From assembly GCA_029856145.1 (NCBI GenBank), contig JAHQWK010000001.1, positions 186,001 to 250,000 on the forward strand: a stretch of 64,000 nt of DNA, given 5' to 3'. Below the pieces are notes generated by a model. It saw nothing but the letters and a program-made list of their open reading frames with translations, made no database searches and was not told the DNA's origin. How positions within the stretch are numbered: the first letter of the stretch is position 1; each line of letters starts with the position of its first letter. The DNA comes from Promethearchaeia archaeon (GTDB taxonomy: Archaea; Asgardarchaeota; Lokiarchaeia; Sigyniarchaeales; SOKP01). Made by a program: the position numbers and the translations under genes. Below are positions 28,024 through 36,944 of the stretch, one piece after another.

Positions 28024-28293
28024 TTATCCTTTTTCAAAAATTATACCAGTACCACCAGTAGGATATCTAAATTTTATTGCTTCTGCCTCACAGACTTGAT
28101 AGCAAGCAGCACATTCTAAACATTTTGATTTGTAATCGTTAATAATATGAATCTTACCATCTTTTTTTCGCCATAGATTCATTACGCATATTATTAAACA
28201 TCTTTCACAATTATTACATTTATTATAATCTATTGATATGAAATCTCCAGTGCCTGGGATTCTTTTGGTTAAACTCTCGATTTCAATCTTCAT
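28024..28293 (-). CDS. fixX: FixX-like ferredoxin
   Basis: An 89-residue ferredoxin with two cluster motifs, CNNCERCLIIC and CLECAACYQVC (each CxxCxxCxxxC), so probably two [4Fe-4S] clusters. It starts four bases inside the end of the FixC-like gene (ATGA overlap at 28290-28293), a translational coupling seen for fixC-fixX pairs. It is the obvious electron donor or acceptor of that flavoprotein. The sequence continues past the second motif with KFRYPTGGTGI, as in FixX proteins. Confidence 0.9.
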   Translation of the reverse strand: MKIEIESLTKRIPGTGDFISIDYNKCNNCERCLIICVMNLWRKKDGKIHIINDYKSKCLECAACYQVCEAEAIKFRYPTGGTGIIFEKG

Positions 28294-29699
28294 TTTACTT
28301 TATCACTTCTTCTCTTCTTTTTTTCTGGCAACAAATCTAGGAGTTTAGGTAATATTTTCATAATTTTTTTTGGATCCATAATTTTATCTAGGTCTTCTTC
28401 AAAGATTTTGGCTACTAAAGGAAAGACGTATCCCATTATAAAAGGAGTAGCTTTTGGCATATATGATTTAACATGGCTCACAATTTGACGTATTCTCTTA
28501 GCATGGGGCTGAGACCAATCGAATATTCCTCCTAAAATTTCCATTATCATAGGAACAAACCAAGACATCGTTTCTTTAGGACTAAATGGTAAGGCTTTCC
28601 AAATATTCCATAGCTCTCTCCCAGATTCAAATTCCTCTCCCACACTAGTTTTTTGCCATTCATTATCATATTTTTTGAGAGCTACCCGGGATACATCTCC
28701 AGATAGTATAGCCTCTGCTGCCACTTCAGCGGCAATTTTACCTGTTACCATCGCAGGATATATACCTTCCGCTTCAAGAGGGCATGGAAAACCGCCAGCA
28801 TCACCAATTAATATTACCCCATTAGTATGAGTATTATAAGGATAATCTAACCAAGGAAGTAGGTGAGCTTGTAGCTCACGTGGTTTCGCTTCAAGGATCT
28901 TTAGCAATCTTTGGTAATATTTTAGATTAATAACTCGATTTAAATAATACAATGGATTTTTATCCCACCAATTCATCCAATTACCTAATCCTTGATGAAA
29001 ACCATCATTAAAGAAAACTTGATATGAAGCAGGGAAATTTGAACCCCACCAAACAGCTAGAGCTTCATCACCCATAATATTATTGATTTTTTCAGGAACT
29101 GCTTGAAAGTCATATTGTGATGTTATTGTAACCTGATGTTGAGCCCATCTATTTCTCAATCCAGATTTTTGTGCTACAGTTGATATAACCCCATCTGCCC
29201 CTATAACAATTGGTGCATTATATTTTTCACCTTTTTCATCAATAACACCACAGACATTGCCATCCTCTTTCAATAAATCAACAATTAAAGTCGAATTTTT
29301 CAATTCAGCTCCAGCATTAGTAGCAAACTCAGCAATCCATGGATCAAACTCACTACGATATACATTCATAGTGATCCAAGATTTAGCTGGTTCATATGTA
29401 ACTGATTCTGTTGGCCGTGCCATTATATAGCCTGCTACTATATCATTATCATTTACAAAATAATTACGCGCAGCTACTCCTGCTCTCATAGAAGGACATT
29501 TTTCAGGAGTTAAATTTTTCATCAATTCAGGGAAATCTCTGAACATTCGAGGTCCTAATCCACAACCTGAAGAATTTTTTTCACCTGGTTTACGACCACG
29601 CTCAAAAAAAATAGTTTTTAACCCGTTTTCAGCAGCAGTTTTTGCTGCAATAGAACCTCCTGGTCCAGCACCGACTATTATTAGATCATAATTTTTCAT
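28290..29699 (-). CDS. fixC: FixC-like flavoprotein, geranylgeranyl reductase/ETF-QO family
   Basis: A 469-residue FAD enzyme. The Rossmann loop GAGPGGSIAAKTA (10-22) lies at the N-terminus, FFERGRKPGEKNSSGCGLG carries the family Cys, and a second FAD site GVILIGDAGGFPCPLEAEG lies near residue 300. A C-terminal helical domain of about 130 residues follows. It overlaps the FixX ferredoxin gene. In bacteria FixCX pairs with FixAB (ETF) for electron bifurcation, but no ETF genes are seen here. In archaea, related FAD-ferredoxin pairs reduce isoprenoid double bonds, which I consider more likely. Confidence 0.87.
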   Translation of the reverse strand: MKNYDLIIVGAGPGGSIAAKTAAENGLKTIFFERGRKPGEKNSSGCGLGPRMFRDFPELMKNLTPEKCPSMRAGVAARNYFVNDNDIVAGYIMARPTESVTYEPAKSWITMNVYRSEFDPWIAEFATNAGAELKNSTLIVDLLKEDGNVCGVIDEKGEKYNAPIVIGADGVISTVAQKSGLRNRWAQHQVTITSQYDFQAVPEKINNIMGDEALAVWWGSNFPASYQVFFNDGFHQGLGNWMNWWDKNPLYYLNRVINLKYYQRLLKILEAKPRELQAHLLPWLDYPYNTHTNGVILIGDAGGFPCPLEAEGIYPAMVTGKIAAEVAAEAILSGDVSRVALKKYDNEWQKTSVGEEFESGRELWNIWKALPFSPKETMSWFVPMIMEILGGIFDWSQPHAKRIRQIVSHVKSYMPKATPFIMGYVFPLVAKIFEEDLDKIMDPKKIMKILPKLLDLLPEKKKRRSDKVK

Positions 29700-29847
29700 C
29701 TGAATTTCCTTTTCAAGTTTCTTTTAGAAAATATAATTGTTTAATATTACTTATCTATTAATTAAAGTTTTATTTTTTTTAATGAAAATATCTTAATAGA
29801 TGGAAATATTTTATGAAGAAAGAAATATCTTTTTTTTCATAATAAGT

Positions 29848-31308
29848 ATGAGTGAAGACCAGATATACAATGAATTAGGAAAAATTTGTGGCTTAAAAAA
29901 TATTTCAAATGATTCTACTTTACTTAAAACATTTTCAGAAGATTTAAGTTTCTTTCCTAAGAACGATCCAAAATATGTGATTTGGCCTGAAAATAGAAAG
30001 CAAATTCAAAAAATTTTAAAATTAGCTAATTCTTTAAAATTTTCTATTATTCCTGTTAGTTCTCCCTCAGGACCTAGACACCATGGAGATACAATTCCAC
30101 GTCATAACAAGGGTGTTATATTAAACCTCTCTAAATTGAATAAAATAATAAATATTGATAGGAAAAACAGAGTAGTTATGATTGAACCAGGTGTTACTTT
30201 TACTGACCTAATTCCGCGTTTACATAAAAAAGGTTTAAAGCTATTAATGCCTTTATCCCCCAGAGCCTCAAAATCTGTTCTCACTGCTGCACTCGAGCGT
30301 GAGCCCATTACAATTCCCCGTTATATGTGGGATAGCTCTGATCCATTATTATGTACTGAGGTCTTTTTCGGAAATGGTGAATTATTTAAGACAGGAACAG
30401 CAGCAGGACCAGGGAGTATTAAACAACAAAAAAAATCAGGACAAGCCCAAGTAAATCCAATGGGTCCTACTCAATTTAGTCCATTTAGGGTTATACAAGG
30501 AGCACAAGGAAGTATCGGAATTGTTACATGGGCCACACTTAAATTAGAATTAGGGTCTTCAATCCAAAAAGTATATCATCTTCAATCAGATGATATAAAA
30601 AAATTACTAGATTTTCAATATGAACTTTTAAAATATCGCTTATGTGATGAATTGTTAATTTTGAATAATCTTAATCTAGCTTGTTTAGTGAAAGAAAAGT
30701 CAGATGATATCTTAAGATTATCCAATAAATTAGAGAAGTGGAATTTAATATTTGTTATTTCAGGAAGGGGAAAGCTAGCAAATGATAAAATTTCATATAT
30801 AGAAGGCGATATTCACGATGTTATGAAAGAGAAAAAGCTAGAGTTAACGGAGAATGGAATAATCAATGAAAATGATATTTTAAAATTCTTAAGTCAAGCC
30901 GATACAAATCCTTGGAGATTGCGATTGAGTGGAGGATATCAAGATATATTTTTCATATCAAATTATGAAAGAATAACAGAATTTATTTTAATGGTTAAGA
31001 AACAAATTCCAAAGAATTTAGGAGTTTACATTCAAGCGATTAACCAAGGCACATCATATCACTGCGAATTTGATGTATATTATAATCCTAATGAAAAAGA
31101 AGAAACTTTAGATGTTAAAGAAAGGTTCTTGAAAACTAGTGTTAGTTTAATGGATTCTGGCGCCTTTTTTAATCGTCCTTATGGCCTTTGGGCTAAAGAA
31201 GTATATAAAAGACATGAAGACTCAACCCAAGTAGCCTTAAAAAAAGTCAAGAAAATTTTTGATCCTCATAATATTTTAAATCCTGGAGTTTTATGTTTTG
31301 ATGATTAA
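29848..31308 (+). CDS. FAD-binding oxidase, GlcD/LDH-like
   Basis: About 486 residues from the ATG at 29848, which I prefer because an upstream in-frame ATG at 29800 adds an odd hydrophobic stretch. The PCMH-type FAD domain is seen: WPENRKQIQKILKLA, IPVSSPSGPRHHG, KIINIDRKNRVVMIEPGV, QGAQGSIGIVTWATLKL. The C-terminus FDPHNILNPGVLC matches GlcD/D-lactate dehydrogenase proteins. The substrate is a 2-hydroxy acid in the family as a whole, but here the sequence deviates and cannot be assigned. It diverges from the FixC gene and shares the cluster with a second, related protein at 33821. Confidence 0.85.
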   Translation: MSEDQIYNELGKICGLKNISNDSTLLKTFSEDLSFFPKNDPKYVIWPENRKQIQKILKLANSLKFSIIPVSSPSGPRHHGDTIPRHNKGVILNLSKLNKIINIDRKNRVVMIEPGVTFTDLIPRLHKKGLKLLMPLSPRASKSVLTAALEREPITIPRYMWDSSDPLLCTEVFFGNGELFKTGTAAGPGSIKQQKKSGQAQVNPMGPTQFSPFRVIQGAQGSIGIVTWATLKLELGSSIQKVYHLQSDDIKKLLDFQYELLKYRLCDELLILNNLNLACLVKEKSDDILRLSNKLEKWNLIFVISGRGKLANDKISYIEGDIHDVMKEKKLELTENGIINENDILKFLSQADTNPWRLRLSGGYQDIFFISNYERITEFILMVKKQIPKNLGVYIQAINQGTSYHCEFDVYYNPNEKEETLDVKERFLKTSVSLMDSGAFFNRPYGLWAKEVYKRHEDSTQVALKKVKKIFDPHNILNPGVLCFDD

Positions 31309-31458
31309 TAGTACACTAATATTAAAATTTAAAAAAACATAATTTTTTAATCTCTAGAAACGAATTTAGACCTATTTTCGTTTTCATAAATGTTAAATAT
31401 TTCTATTTTTATTATAGGTGAGAATCAATATTTTCAATATCAAGTAAATGAGTTTGTG

Positions 31459-32346
31459 ATGATGAAACCGCTTGTATTTTTAGTTGAAGATGATGAAGTT
31501 CTTGTAAAAAATTTTAAGATATTCTTAGAAATGAATGCTTATGATCTAGTTTCTGCTTCAAATGGAAAAGAAGGACTTGAAGTTCTCTCAAATCTTAAAA
31601 ACCCCCCAGATATTATAATTTCAGATATCCTAATGCCAATATTAGACGGATATGATTTTTATATGAGAGTTTCAGAAAAAACAGAGTGGTCAAGAATTCC
31701 TTTTTTCTTTCTATCTGGTAAAACACAACCTGATGATGTAAGATTTGGTAAAATGCTTGGTGCAGATGATTACATTACAAAACCATTTAGCCCAATGGCA
31801 TTATTAGAAAAAATTTCGAAAAAAATTAAAGAGAGTAGAGAAATTAAAAAAAGCTCTAAAATACTTGAGGAAAAGCTTAAAGACATTTTAAAATTCGAAG
31901 AACCATCTTTAGAAACACTTAGTAAAGCAGATTTTTACTATATTTTTTATATGAGTTGGGAGGAGGGAAAAGGACCTGTAATATTAGACTATTTTCCTAA
32001 AAACCTAATCCCATCGCTTAATCTTGAAGAACTTACAATTCAACTGTATTCTACTCTAATAAAAATATATGAGTTTGAGCAAGTTCTCGAGAAAAACCAA
32101 TTTATTATGAGGATTGTCAAAGATCTAATTGATGCATATGGTTTGATAGATAAAATGGAAGAAAATTCAGTAATAGCTCCCAAAAGTGGAAAGGGAACAT
32201 TTATGATATGTGCAATAACTCCCAATTTTCACTACCTAAACTCTAAAAGAATTAGAGAAATTTTAACAAAATTAGCTTTTAATATAAAAGCAAATAGAGA
32301 ATGGAGTATAAAAGAATATTGGGAAGAGTTATCTCAAATTAAATGA
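31459..32346 (+). CDS. Response regulator with uncharacterised C-terminal domain
   Basis: About 295 residues from ATG 31459 (MMKPLVFLVEDDE). The receiver domain (about 4-120) has the acidic pair EDD, a phospho-acceptor Asp in IIISDILMP, Ser in FFLSGK and Lys in YITKPFSP. A helical linker rich in Lys follows, then an unfamiliar C-terminal domain (about 160-295) beginning FYYIFYMSWEEGKGPVILDYFP, a pattern that recalls longin-like or roadblock-like folds ("GPVI..YFP"). No DNA-binding domain and no histidine kinase gene are near. It may control the redox cluster around it; that is inference. Confidence 0.8.
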   Translation: MMKPLVFLVEDDEVLVKNFKIFLEMNAYDLVSASNGKEGLEVLSNLKNPPDIIISDILMPILDGYDFYMRVSEKTEWSRIPFFFLSGKTQPDDVRFGKMLGADDYITKPFSPMALLEKISKKIKESREIKKSSKILEEKLKDILKFEEPSLETLSKADFYYIFYMSWEEGKGPVILDYFPKNLIPSLNLEELTIQLYSTLIKIYEFEQVLEKNQFIMRIVKDLIDAYGLIDKMEENSVIAPKSGKGTFMICAITPNFHYLNSKRIREILTKLAFNIKANREWSIKEYWEELSQIK

Positions 32347-32515
32347 ATTATTACTTTTCCTTTTACTAATTCATCTTGGAAATTTGTTTAGAATATAATG
32401 TATAACATTAGATTTCTTAATAGTTATTAATTTATTTGATTAAAAATTACATAATTTCACTGTAAAAATCAATTTAAATTAGTTATATCTTATAAAAAGG
32501 GGAGTTTCTACATTA

Positions 32516-33820
32516 TTGAATGAGCAAGAATATAATCAAATGATAAAACGCTGTCTCCGATGCTCAATCTGTAAATGGATACCACAACTACAAATAAAAA
32601 GTCAAAAATATGCTACAATTTGTCCTTCAATAGACATGTTTAATTTTCATGCATATAGTGCAGGTGGTCGCATAATTATAGCTTTAGCACTAGAGATGGG
32701 GAGATTAAAACCATCACAAGAAATAATGGATATTGTTTACAAATGTACTGAATGTGGTGGATGTGCGGTATCATGTAAATTTTTAAATACTTTAGAACCA
32801 CTTGAAATAATAGTTAAACTCCGAGAAAGATTGGTATCTTTAGGATATGGACCAATGCCAAAACAGCAACAATATATTAAATCTATAAAAAAAAAGAATA
32901 ATCCTTATGAAGAACCTCATGGAAAAAGGCTGGAGTGGTTATCAAATGATATTAAGATTGATCCCAACGCAAAGGCCTTATATTTTGTAGGATGCACTTC
33001 ATCTTATCGGAGAAAAGAAATAGCTATTGCCACTGCTCGTATAATGAATGCTGCGAATTATTCATTTAAAATTCTTAACGATAATGAATTTTGCTGTGGA
33101 AGCCCAATCTTAAGAACTGGGGATAAAGATTCATTCATTGAACAAGTCAACAAAAATATTGATATTATTGAAAAAGAAGGAATAGAAACTATTGTCTTTA
33201 GTTGTGCTGGATGTTATAATACCTTTAAAGTTGAATATCCTTTAGAAAGGGAACATAATTTCAAAATTCTTCATACAACAGAGTTATTTAATGAATTAAT
33301 CGACAGTTCTAAATTGAAATTGAATAATCAAGTCCTTCAAACAGTAACATACCATGATCCTTGTCATTTAGGGCGTAATTCTGAACCATATGAAGAATGG
33401 GATGGTGAGGCATTACAGATGATGCCTCTTGTATCTCTTAATATGCCTGAAAAACCTAAGAGATGTGGAACGTATGGTATTTATGAATCTCCAAGAGATA
33501 TCTTAAAAAAAATACCAGGGATTAATTTTATTGAAATGGAAAGAATAAAAGAATATTCCTACTGTTGTGGTGCTGGAGGAGGTGTAAAATCAGCATTTCC
33601 AAAGTTTGCTCTTCAAACTGCTAAAACTCGGATAGAAGAAGCTGAAGATACTGGAGCAGAAATAATCACATCAGCATGTCCTTTTTGTTCCACTAATTTA
33701 AATGATGGAATCATTGAAAAGGGTTCTAATTTAAGGTTCTATGATATAAGTGAGTTACTTTTAATGGCACTAGACTCACCAAAAAAATCTATCAAAGAAT
33801 CATCGAAGGAGGTAACCTAA
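32516..33820 (+). CDS. Fe-S oxidoreductase, HdrD/GlcF-like with CCG domains
   Basis: A 434-residue protein starting at TTG 32516 with a good GGGGAG upstream. The N-terminus holds Fe-S motifs: CLRCSICKW (with a later CPS) and CTECGGCAVSC. Two CCG-type domains follow: CCGSP with SCAGCYNTF, and HDPCHLGRN, CCGAGGG with CPFCSTN. This architecture is shared by heterodisulfide-reductase HdrD, GlcF and lactate-oxidase LldE-like subunits. It directly precedes a GlcD-like flavoprotein with coupled translation, so the two probably form one complex that passes electrons from a hydroxyacid-type or lipid substrate. Confidence 0.87.
   Translation: MNEQEYNQMIKRCLRCSICKWIPQLQIKSQKYATICPSIDMFNFHAYSAGGRIIIALALEMGRLKPSQEIMDIVYKCTECGGCAVSCKFLNTLEPLEIIVKLRERLVSLGYGPMPKQQQYIKSIKKKNNPYEEPHGKRLEWLSNDIKIDPNAKALYFVGCTSSYRRKEIAIATARIMNAANYSFKILNDNEFCCGSPILRTGDKDSFIEQVNKNIDIIEKEGIETIVFSCAGCYNTFKVEYPLEREHNFKILHTTELFNELIDSSKLKLNNQVLQTVTYHDPCHLGRNSEPYEEWDGEALQMMPLVSLNMPEKPKRCGTYGIYESPRDILKKIPGINFIEMERIKEYSYCCGAGGGVKSAFPKFALQTAKTRIEEAEDTGAEIITSACPFCSTNLNDGIIEKGSNLRFYDISELLLMALDSPKKSIKESSKEVT
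33806..33813 (+). promoter_or_regulatory. Strong Shine-Dalgarno before a GTG start
   Basis: AAGGAGGT seven bases before GTG 33821. The site lies inside the end of the preceding gene, whose TAA is immediately followed by the GTG. It decides the GTG as true start and shows coupled translation of the Fe-S and flavoprotein subunits. Confidence 0.8.
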
Positions 33821-35380
33821 GTGGTTCTTGAAAAAGATATTTTCAAAGAATTTGAGGATATTGTTGGCAAAGGAAATATAGATGATAGTGAGGTTATTAC
33901 CAATGTTTATGCATACAATTGGTGTATGGAAATTTTTAATTATATGGAAGGAAAAGAACCAATTCCATTTTCTCCTATTCCTAAAGCAGTTGTTTTACCA
34001 TCAACAACGGAAGAAGTTCAAAAACTTGTAATGTTATGTAATAAGTATGGCATATCATGTAAAATACAATCTACTGGACTTGGACCATGGAACCAACCCT
34101 CTAATGAAAACTGTATTATTTTTGACATGCGTAGGATGAATAAAATTATAAAGATTGATGAAAAAAACTTTTTTGCAGTAATTGAACCCTATGTTTCTGG
34201 AGCACAATTAGAGGTTGAAGTTATGAAATATGGATTATTACCTCACAATCCAGGAGCTGGACCTCAAGTATCACCTTTAGCCAGTGCTACTAGCATGAAT
34301 GGTCCCGGATTTACATCTCCATATACAGGTCATAGCGCTCGGAATGTTTTAGGCGTAGAATGGGTATTACCAGATGGAGAGATTATGAAATTAGGATCTT
34401 ATGGTCTAAAGAACAATCCAGACTGGTTTCACGGTGATGGTCCAGGACCAAGTTTAAGGGGAATCATGCGTGGTTGGGCAGGAACTAAATCAGGACTTGG
34501 AGTTTTTACAAAAGTTGCAGTAAAACTTTTCCCCTATCCATGTAGCACAGATTTTAATGTTAAAGGAAGTTCTCCCAACTACGATTTTGACATACCTGAT
34601 TTTATGAAATTATATGTTATGGATTGTGGAAATTTCAAGAAACTCGAAAATGTTATGTTGGGAGTAGAAGAGGAGGAAATATCATTTATGTGCAGTTATT
34701 TATCCGGTTTTGCAGTCATGGCTATTTTTTCCAATTCAATTGAAAGCTTAATGAATAAAATAGCAATAGGACAGATGAAAGCTCCGATAGTTATAATAAT
34801 AACTGCTCGTACAAAGCGAGAATTTGCATATAAGCAAAAAGTAATGGATTTGATACTTAAGAATTTTAAAATAAAAAACATTATCGGAAAAATATATACT
34901 CCTAATCCTATATTTTATGCTGAAGCTCTCCGCTCGAATTTAGGGCTACATGGTTTTATAGCTACTGGAGGCTTTCAGTCTTCCAAAGGAGTCGCAGATA
35001 CTGCAGCAGTTTGTTTTCGGAGTACTAAATCAAACATTCCTTTAAAGAAGGAATTTATTAAAAAGAAAGCAATTGTTAATGATTTTGGAGAAGGTACATG
35101 GATGACATCTTATGAATCAGGGCATTATTTTCATATGGAATCCCCTACTATGTTTGATCAAACTGAAGAAAGTAGTGTGAAAGGAATGGCTGAGTACATG
35201 GAAAAAAGTAATCAATTAGATCTACTTAAACATCTTGGTGCTCCATTCTTCGTAGAAGGTACGCGTATGCATGAGTTGTTTGGACCTTATATGTCCAACT
35301 ATCATTTATGGCTAAGAAAAATTAAAGAAACTTTTGACCCAAATAATATATCTGATTCTGGATTTTACATTTCACCATAA
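33821..35380 (+). CDS. FAD-binding oxidase subunit, GlcD-like
   Basis: A 519-residue flavoprotein with GTG start. The PCMH FAD domain shows VLPSTTEEVQKLVMLCNKYG, STGLGPWNQPSN, IIKIDEKNFFAVIEPYVSG and GTKSGLGVFTKVAVKL; the C-terminus ends FDPNNISDSGFYISP. Compared with the protein at 29848 it is longer in the substrate domain (about 240-420). It is paired with the HdrD/GlcF-like gene in one operon. The pair resembles glycolate/lactate oxidase GlcDF, but the next genes (SCP-2, CrtC-like) suggest a lipid or isoprenoid substrate. Confidence 0.87.
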   Translation: MVLEKDIFKEFEDIVGKGNIDDSEVITNVYAYNWCMEIFNYMEGKEPIPFSPIPKAVVLPSTTEEVQKLVMLCNKYGISCKIQSTGLGPWNQPSNENCIIFDMRRMNKIIKIDEKNFFAVIEPYVSGAQLEVEVMKYGLLPHNPGAGPQVSPLASATSMNGPGFTSPYTGHSARNVLGVEWVLPDGEIMKLGSYGLKNNPDWFHGDGPGPSLRGIMRGWAGTKSGLGVFTKVAVKLFPYPCSTDFNVKGSSPNYDFDIPDFMKLYVMDCGNFKKLENVMLGVEEEEISFMCSYLSGFAVMAIFSNSIESLMNKIAIGQMKAPIVIIITARTKREFAYKQKVMDLILKNFKIKNIIGKIYTPNPIFYAEALRSNLGLHGFIATGGFQSSKGVADTAAVCFRSTKSNIPLKKEFIKKKAIVNDFGEGTWMTSYESGHYFHMESPTMFDQTEESSVKGMAEYMEKSNQLDLLKHLGAPFFVEGTRMHELFGPYMSNYHLWLRKIKETFDPNNISDSGFYISP

Positions 35381-35413
35381 AACAAATAAAAAAATGAGTT
35401 CGGGAGTAATATC

Positions 35414-35830
35414 ATGGCAGAATCAAACCAAGAAAATAAAAAGATAAGAGGTTTTGCAGTTCTAATCAATAGTATCCTAACACCTCTAAATGAAAATAAG
35501 AGGTTTAAAGAAAAATTTAGAAATATTAATACTAAAATTCTCTTAAATGCTTCGAACTTAAATCATGCGGCTATAATTGTAGTCGATAATGGATTAGTGA
35601 GAGTTGAGAGTATACCAAATAAACCAAAAGAAAATTTGAAAAAACAAAAGATAGGATGGGATGCTTTTTTAGAGATGGATACACAAACTTTCCTTGCTAT
35701 TGCTATGAATCGGCTTTCACTACTTGGAGTTGCGAAAATGTGGTTAACGCGGAGGGTAAAAATGCGCGGAATCAGAAAACTGCTCATTTTATTGAAAATG
35801 TTTAAATTTTTAACAAGTTATAACAGCTAA
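35414..35830 (+). CDS. SCP-2 sterol-transfer-like small protein
   Basis: A 138-residue soluble protein. The C-terminal half WDAFLEMDTQTFLAIAMNRL followed by LLGVAKMWLTRRVKMRG and LILLKMFKFL matches the SCP-2 fold pattern (acidic D-x-x-T-F, then a helix, "G-x-x-x-a/k-x-G" hinge and last helix lining a lipid tunnel). The family binds acyl-CoAs, sterols or other hydrophobic ligands. It lies 33 bases after the GlcD-like gene and 43 before the CrtC-like gene in the same direction, which supports a lipid-type substrate for this operon. Confidence 0.65.
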   Translation: MAESNQENKKIRGFAVLINSILTPLNENKRFKEKFRNINTKILLNASNLNHAAIIVVDNGLVRVESIPNKPKENLKKQKIGWDAFLEMDTQTFLAIAMNRLSLLGVAKMWLTRRVKMRGIRKLLILLKMFKFLTSYNS

Positions 35831-35873
35831 ATTTTATTTCTAAAACCCTAATGAATTGAAAAAATGATTTATT

Positions 35874-36920
35874 ATGAGTACAAAAATTAAAGAAGCCTGG
35901 TTAGGGCCGGGTAGAAAGGATGGTAAAATTAAACCAACCCAACCAAAAGATGATGCATTACATATTGATATGAAAAAGAAAGGAACCAGAGAATGGTGGT
36001 ATTTTGATGCTCGTCTTGATAATGGATATACAGTAGTAGGGTTTTTTCGAGCAAAACACGAACGAACGGGGAAAACTGGTGTAGAAATTACGATTTATAA
36101 GCCCAATGGAGAAAAAACACAGAATGTAATAGATTACCTTCATTCTGACCTAATAGCTTCTCAAGATTTACCAGAACTACAAATTGGTAAAAATTATATA
36201 AAAGTTGATTATTCTAACAAAGAATTTCCGATCTACGAAATTTTCTTAGATGAAGGCGAATATGGGCTTCATTTAAAATATACTGCTCAAGTCCATGGTT
36301 GGAAGCCTGGAAAAGGATATATTGAGTTTGGAAAGTCAAATCAATTTGGCTGGGTTATAGCTCTACCTCGAGCAGATGTTGAAGGAACTATTAAGGTTAA
36401 CAACGAGACAATTCAGGTAAAAGGTATTGGATATCATGATCATAATTGGTTAAATTTTAATTTTGCAATGATAATAGACTATTGGTATTGGGGAAGAATA
36501 TACTCTGAGAATTATACTGTTATTTTTGCCTATATTAAATGTAATAAGAGGATGGAAGATTATCCAATCAAAGTTCTAATGCTTGCGAAAAATGAAAATG
36601 TAATTCTCAGTACAGGCGAATACGAATTAATGCAAGAAAGTTTTGAATATAATGATAAAGCTGGAAATAAGTATCCGAAATTTTTAAAATTTAATTTTGG
36701 TAATCGCCATGAAATTATCCTCGAAGTTCAAGAGATTATTGACGCTGAAAATTTACTTTATGAATTAGGACCCATTACACGTTTCTTAGCGAAAAATCTC
36801 TTAAAATTAAAACCAGGCTATTTTCGATTAAATTCTAAATTTCAACTTAATATATCCTTTGAAGGGAAACCTTACATAGAAAAAGGAAGCACACTTCACG
36901 AGATGGTTATTACTAAATAA
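35874..36920 (+). CDS. CrtC/AttH lipocalin-like protein (hydroxyneurosporene synthase family)
   Basis: A 348-residue soluble protein. The N-terminal REWWYFDARLDNGY (about 40-53) and the central GIGYHDHNWLNFNF with neighbouring WYWGRIY match the AttH/CrtC family, two lipocalin-like barrels. Its known members, such as CrtC, hydrate the terminal double bond of carotenoids. In an archaeon without carotenoid genes nearby, it may act on another isoprenoid. Last gene of the 32.5-36.9 kb operon. Confidence 0.75.
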   Translation: MSTKIKEAWLGPGRKDGKIKPTQPKDDALHIDMKKKGTREWWYFDARLDNGYTVVGFFRAKHERTGKTGVEITIYKPNGEKTQNVIDYLHSDLIASQDLPELQIGKNYIKVDYSNKEFPIYEIFLDEGEYGLHLKYTAQVHGWKPGKGYIEFGKSNQFGWVIALPRADVEGTIKVNNETIQVKGIGYHDHNWLNFNFAMIIDYWYWGRIYSENYTVIFAYIKCNKRMEDYPIKVLMLAKNENVILSTGEYELMQESFEYNDKAGNKYPKFLKFNFGNRHEIILEVQEIIDAENLLYELGPITRFLAKNLLKLKPGYFRLNSKFQLNISFEGKPYIEKGSTLHEMVITK

Positions 36921-36944
36921 AAATATTGTAAAGCATAAGAAACT

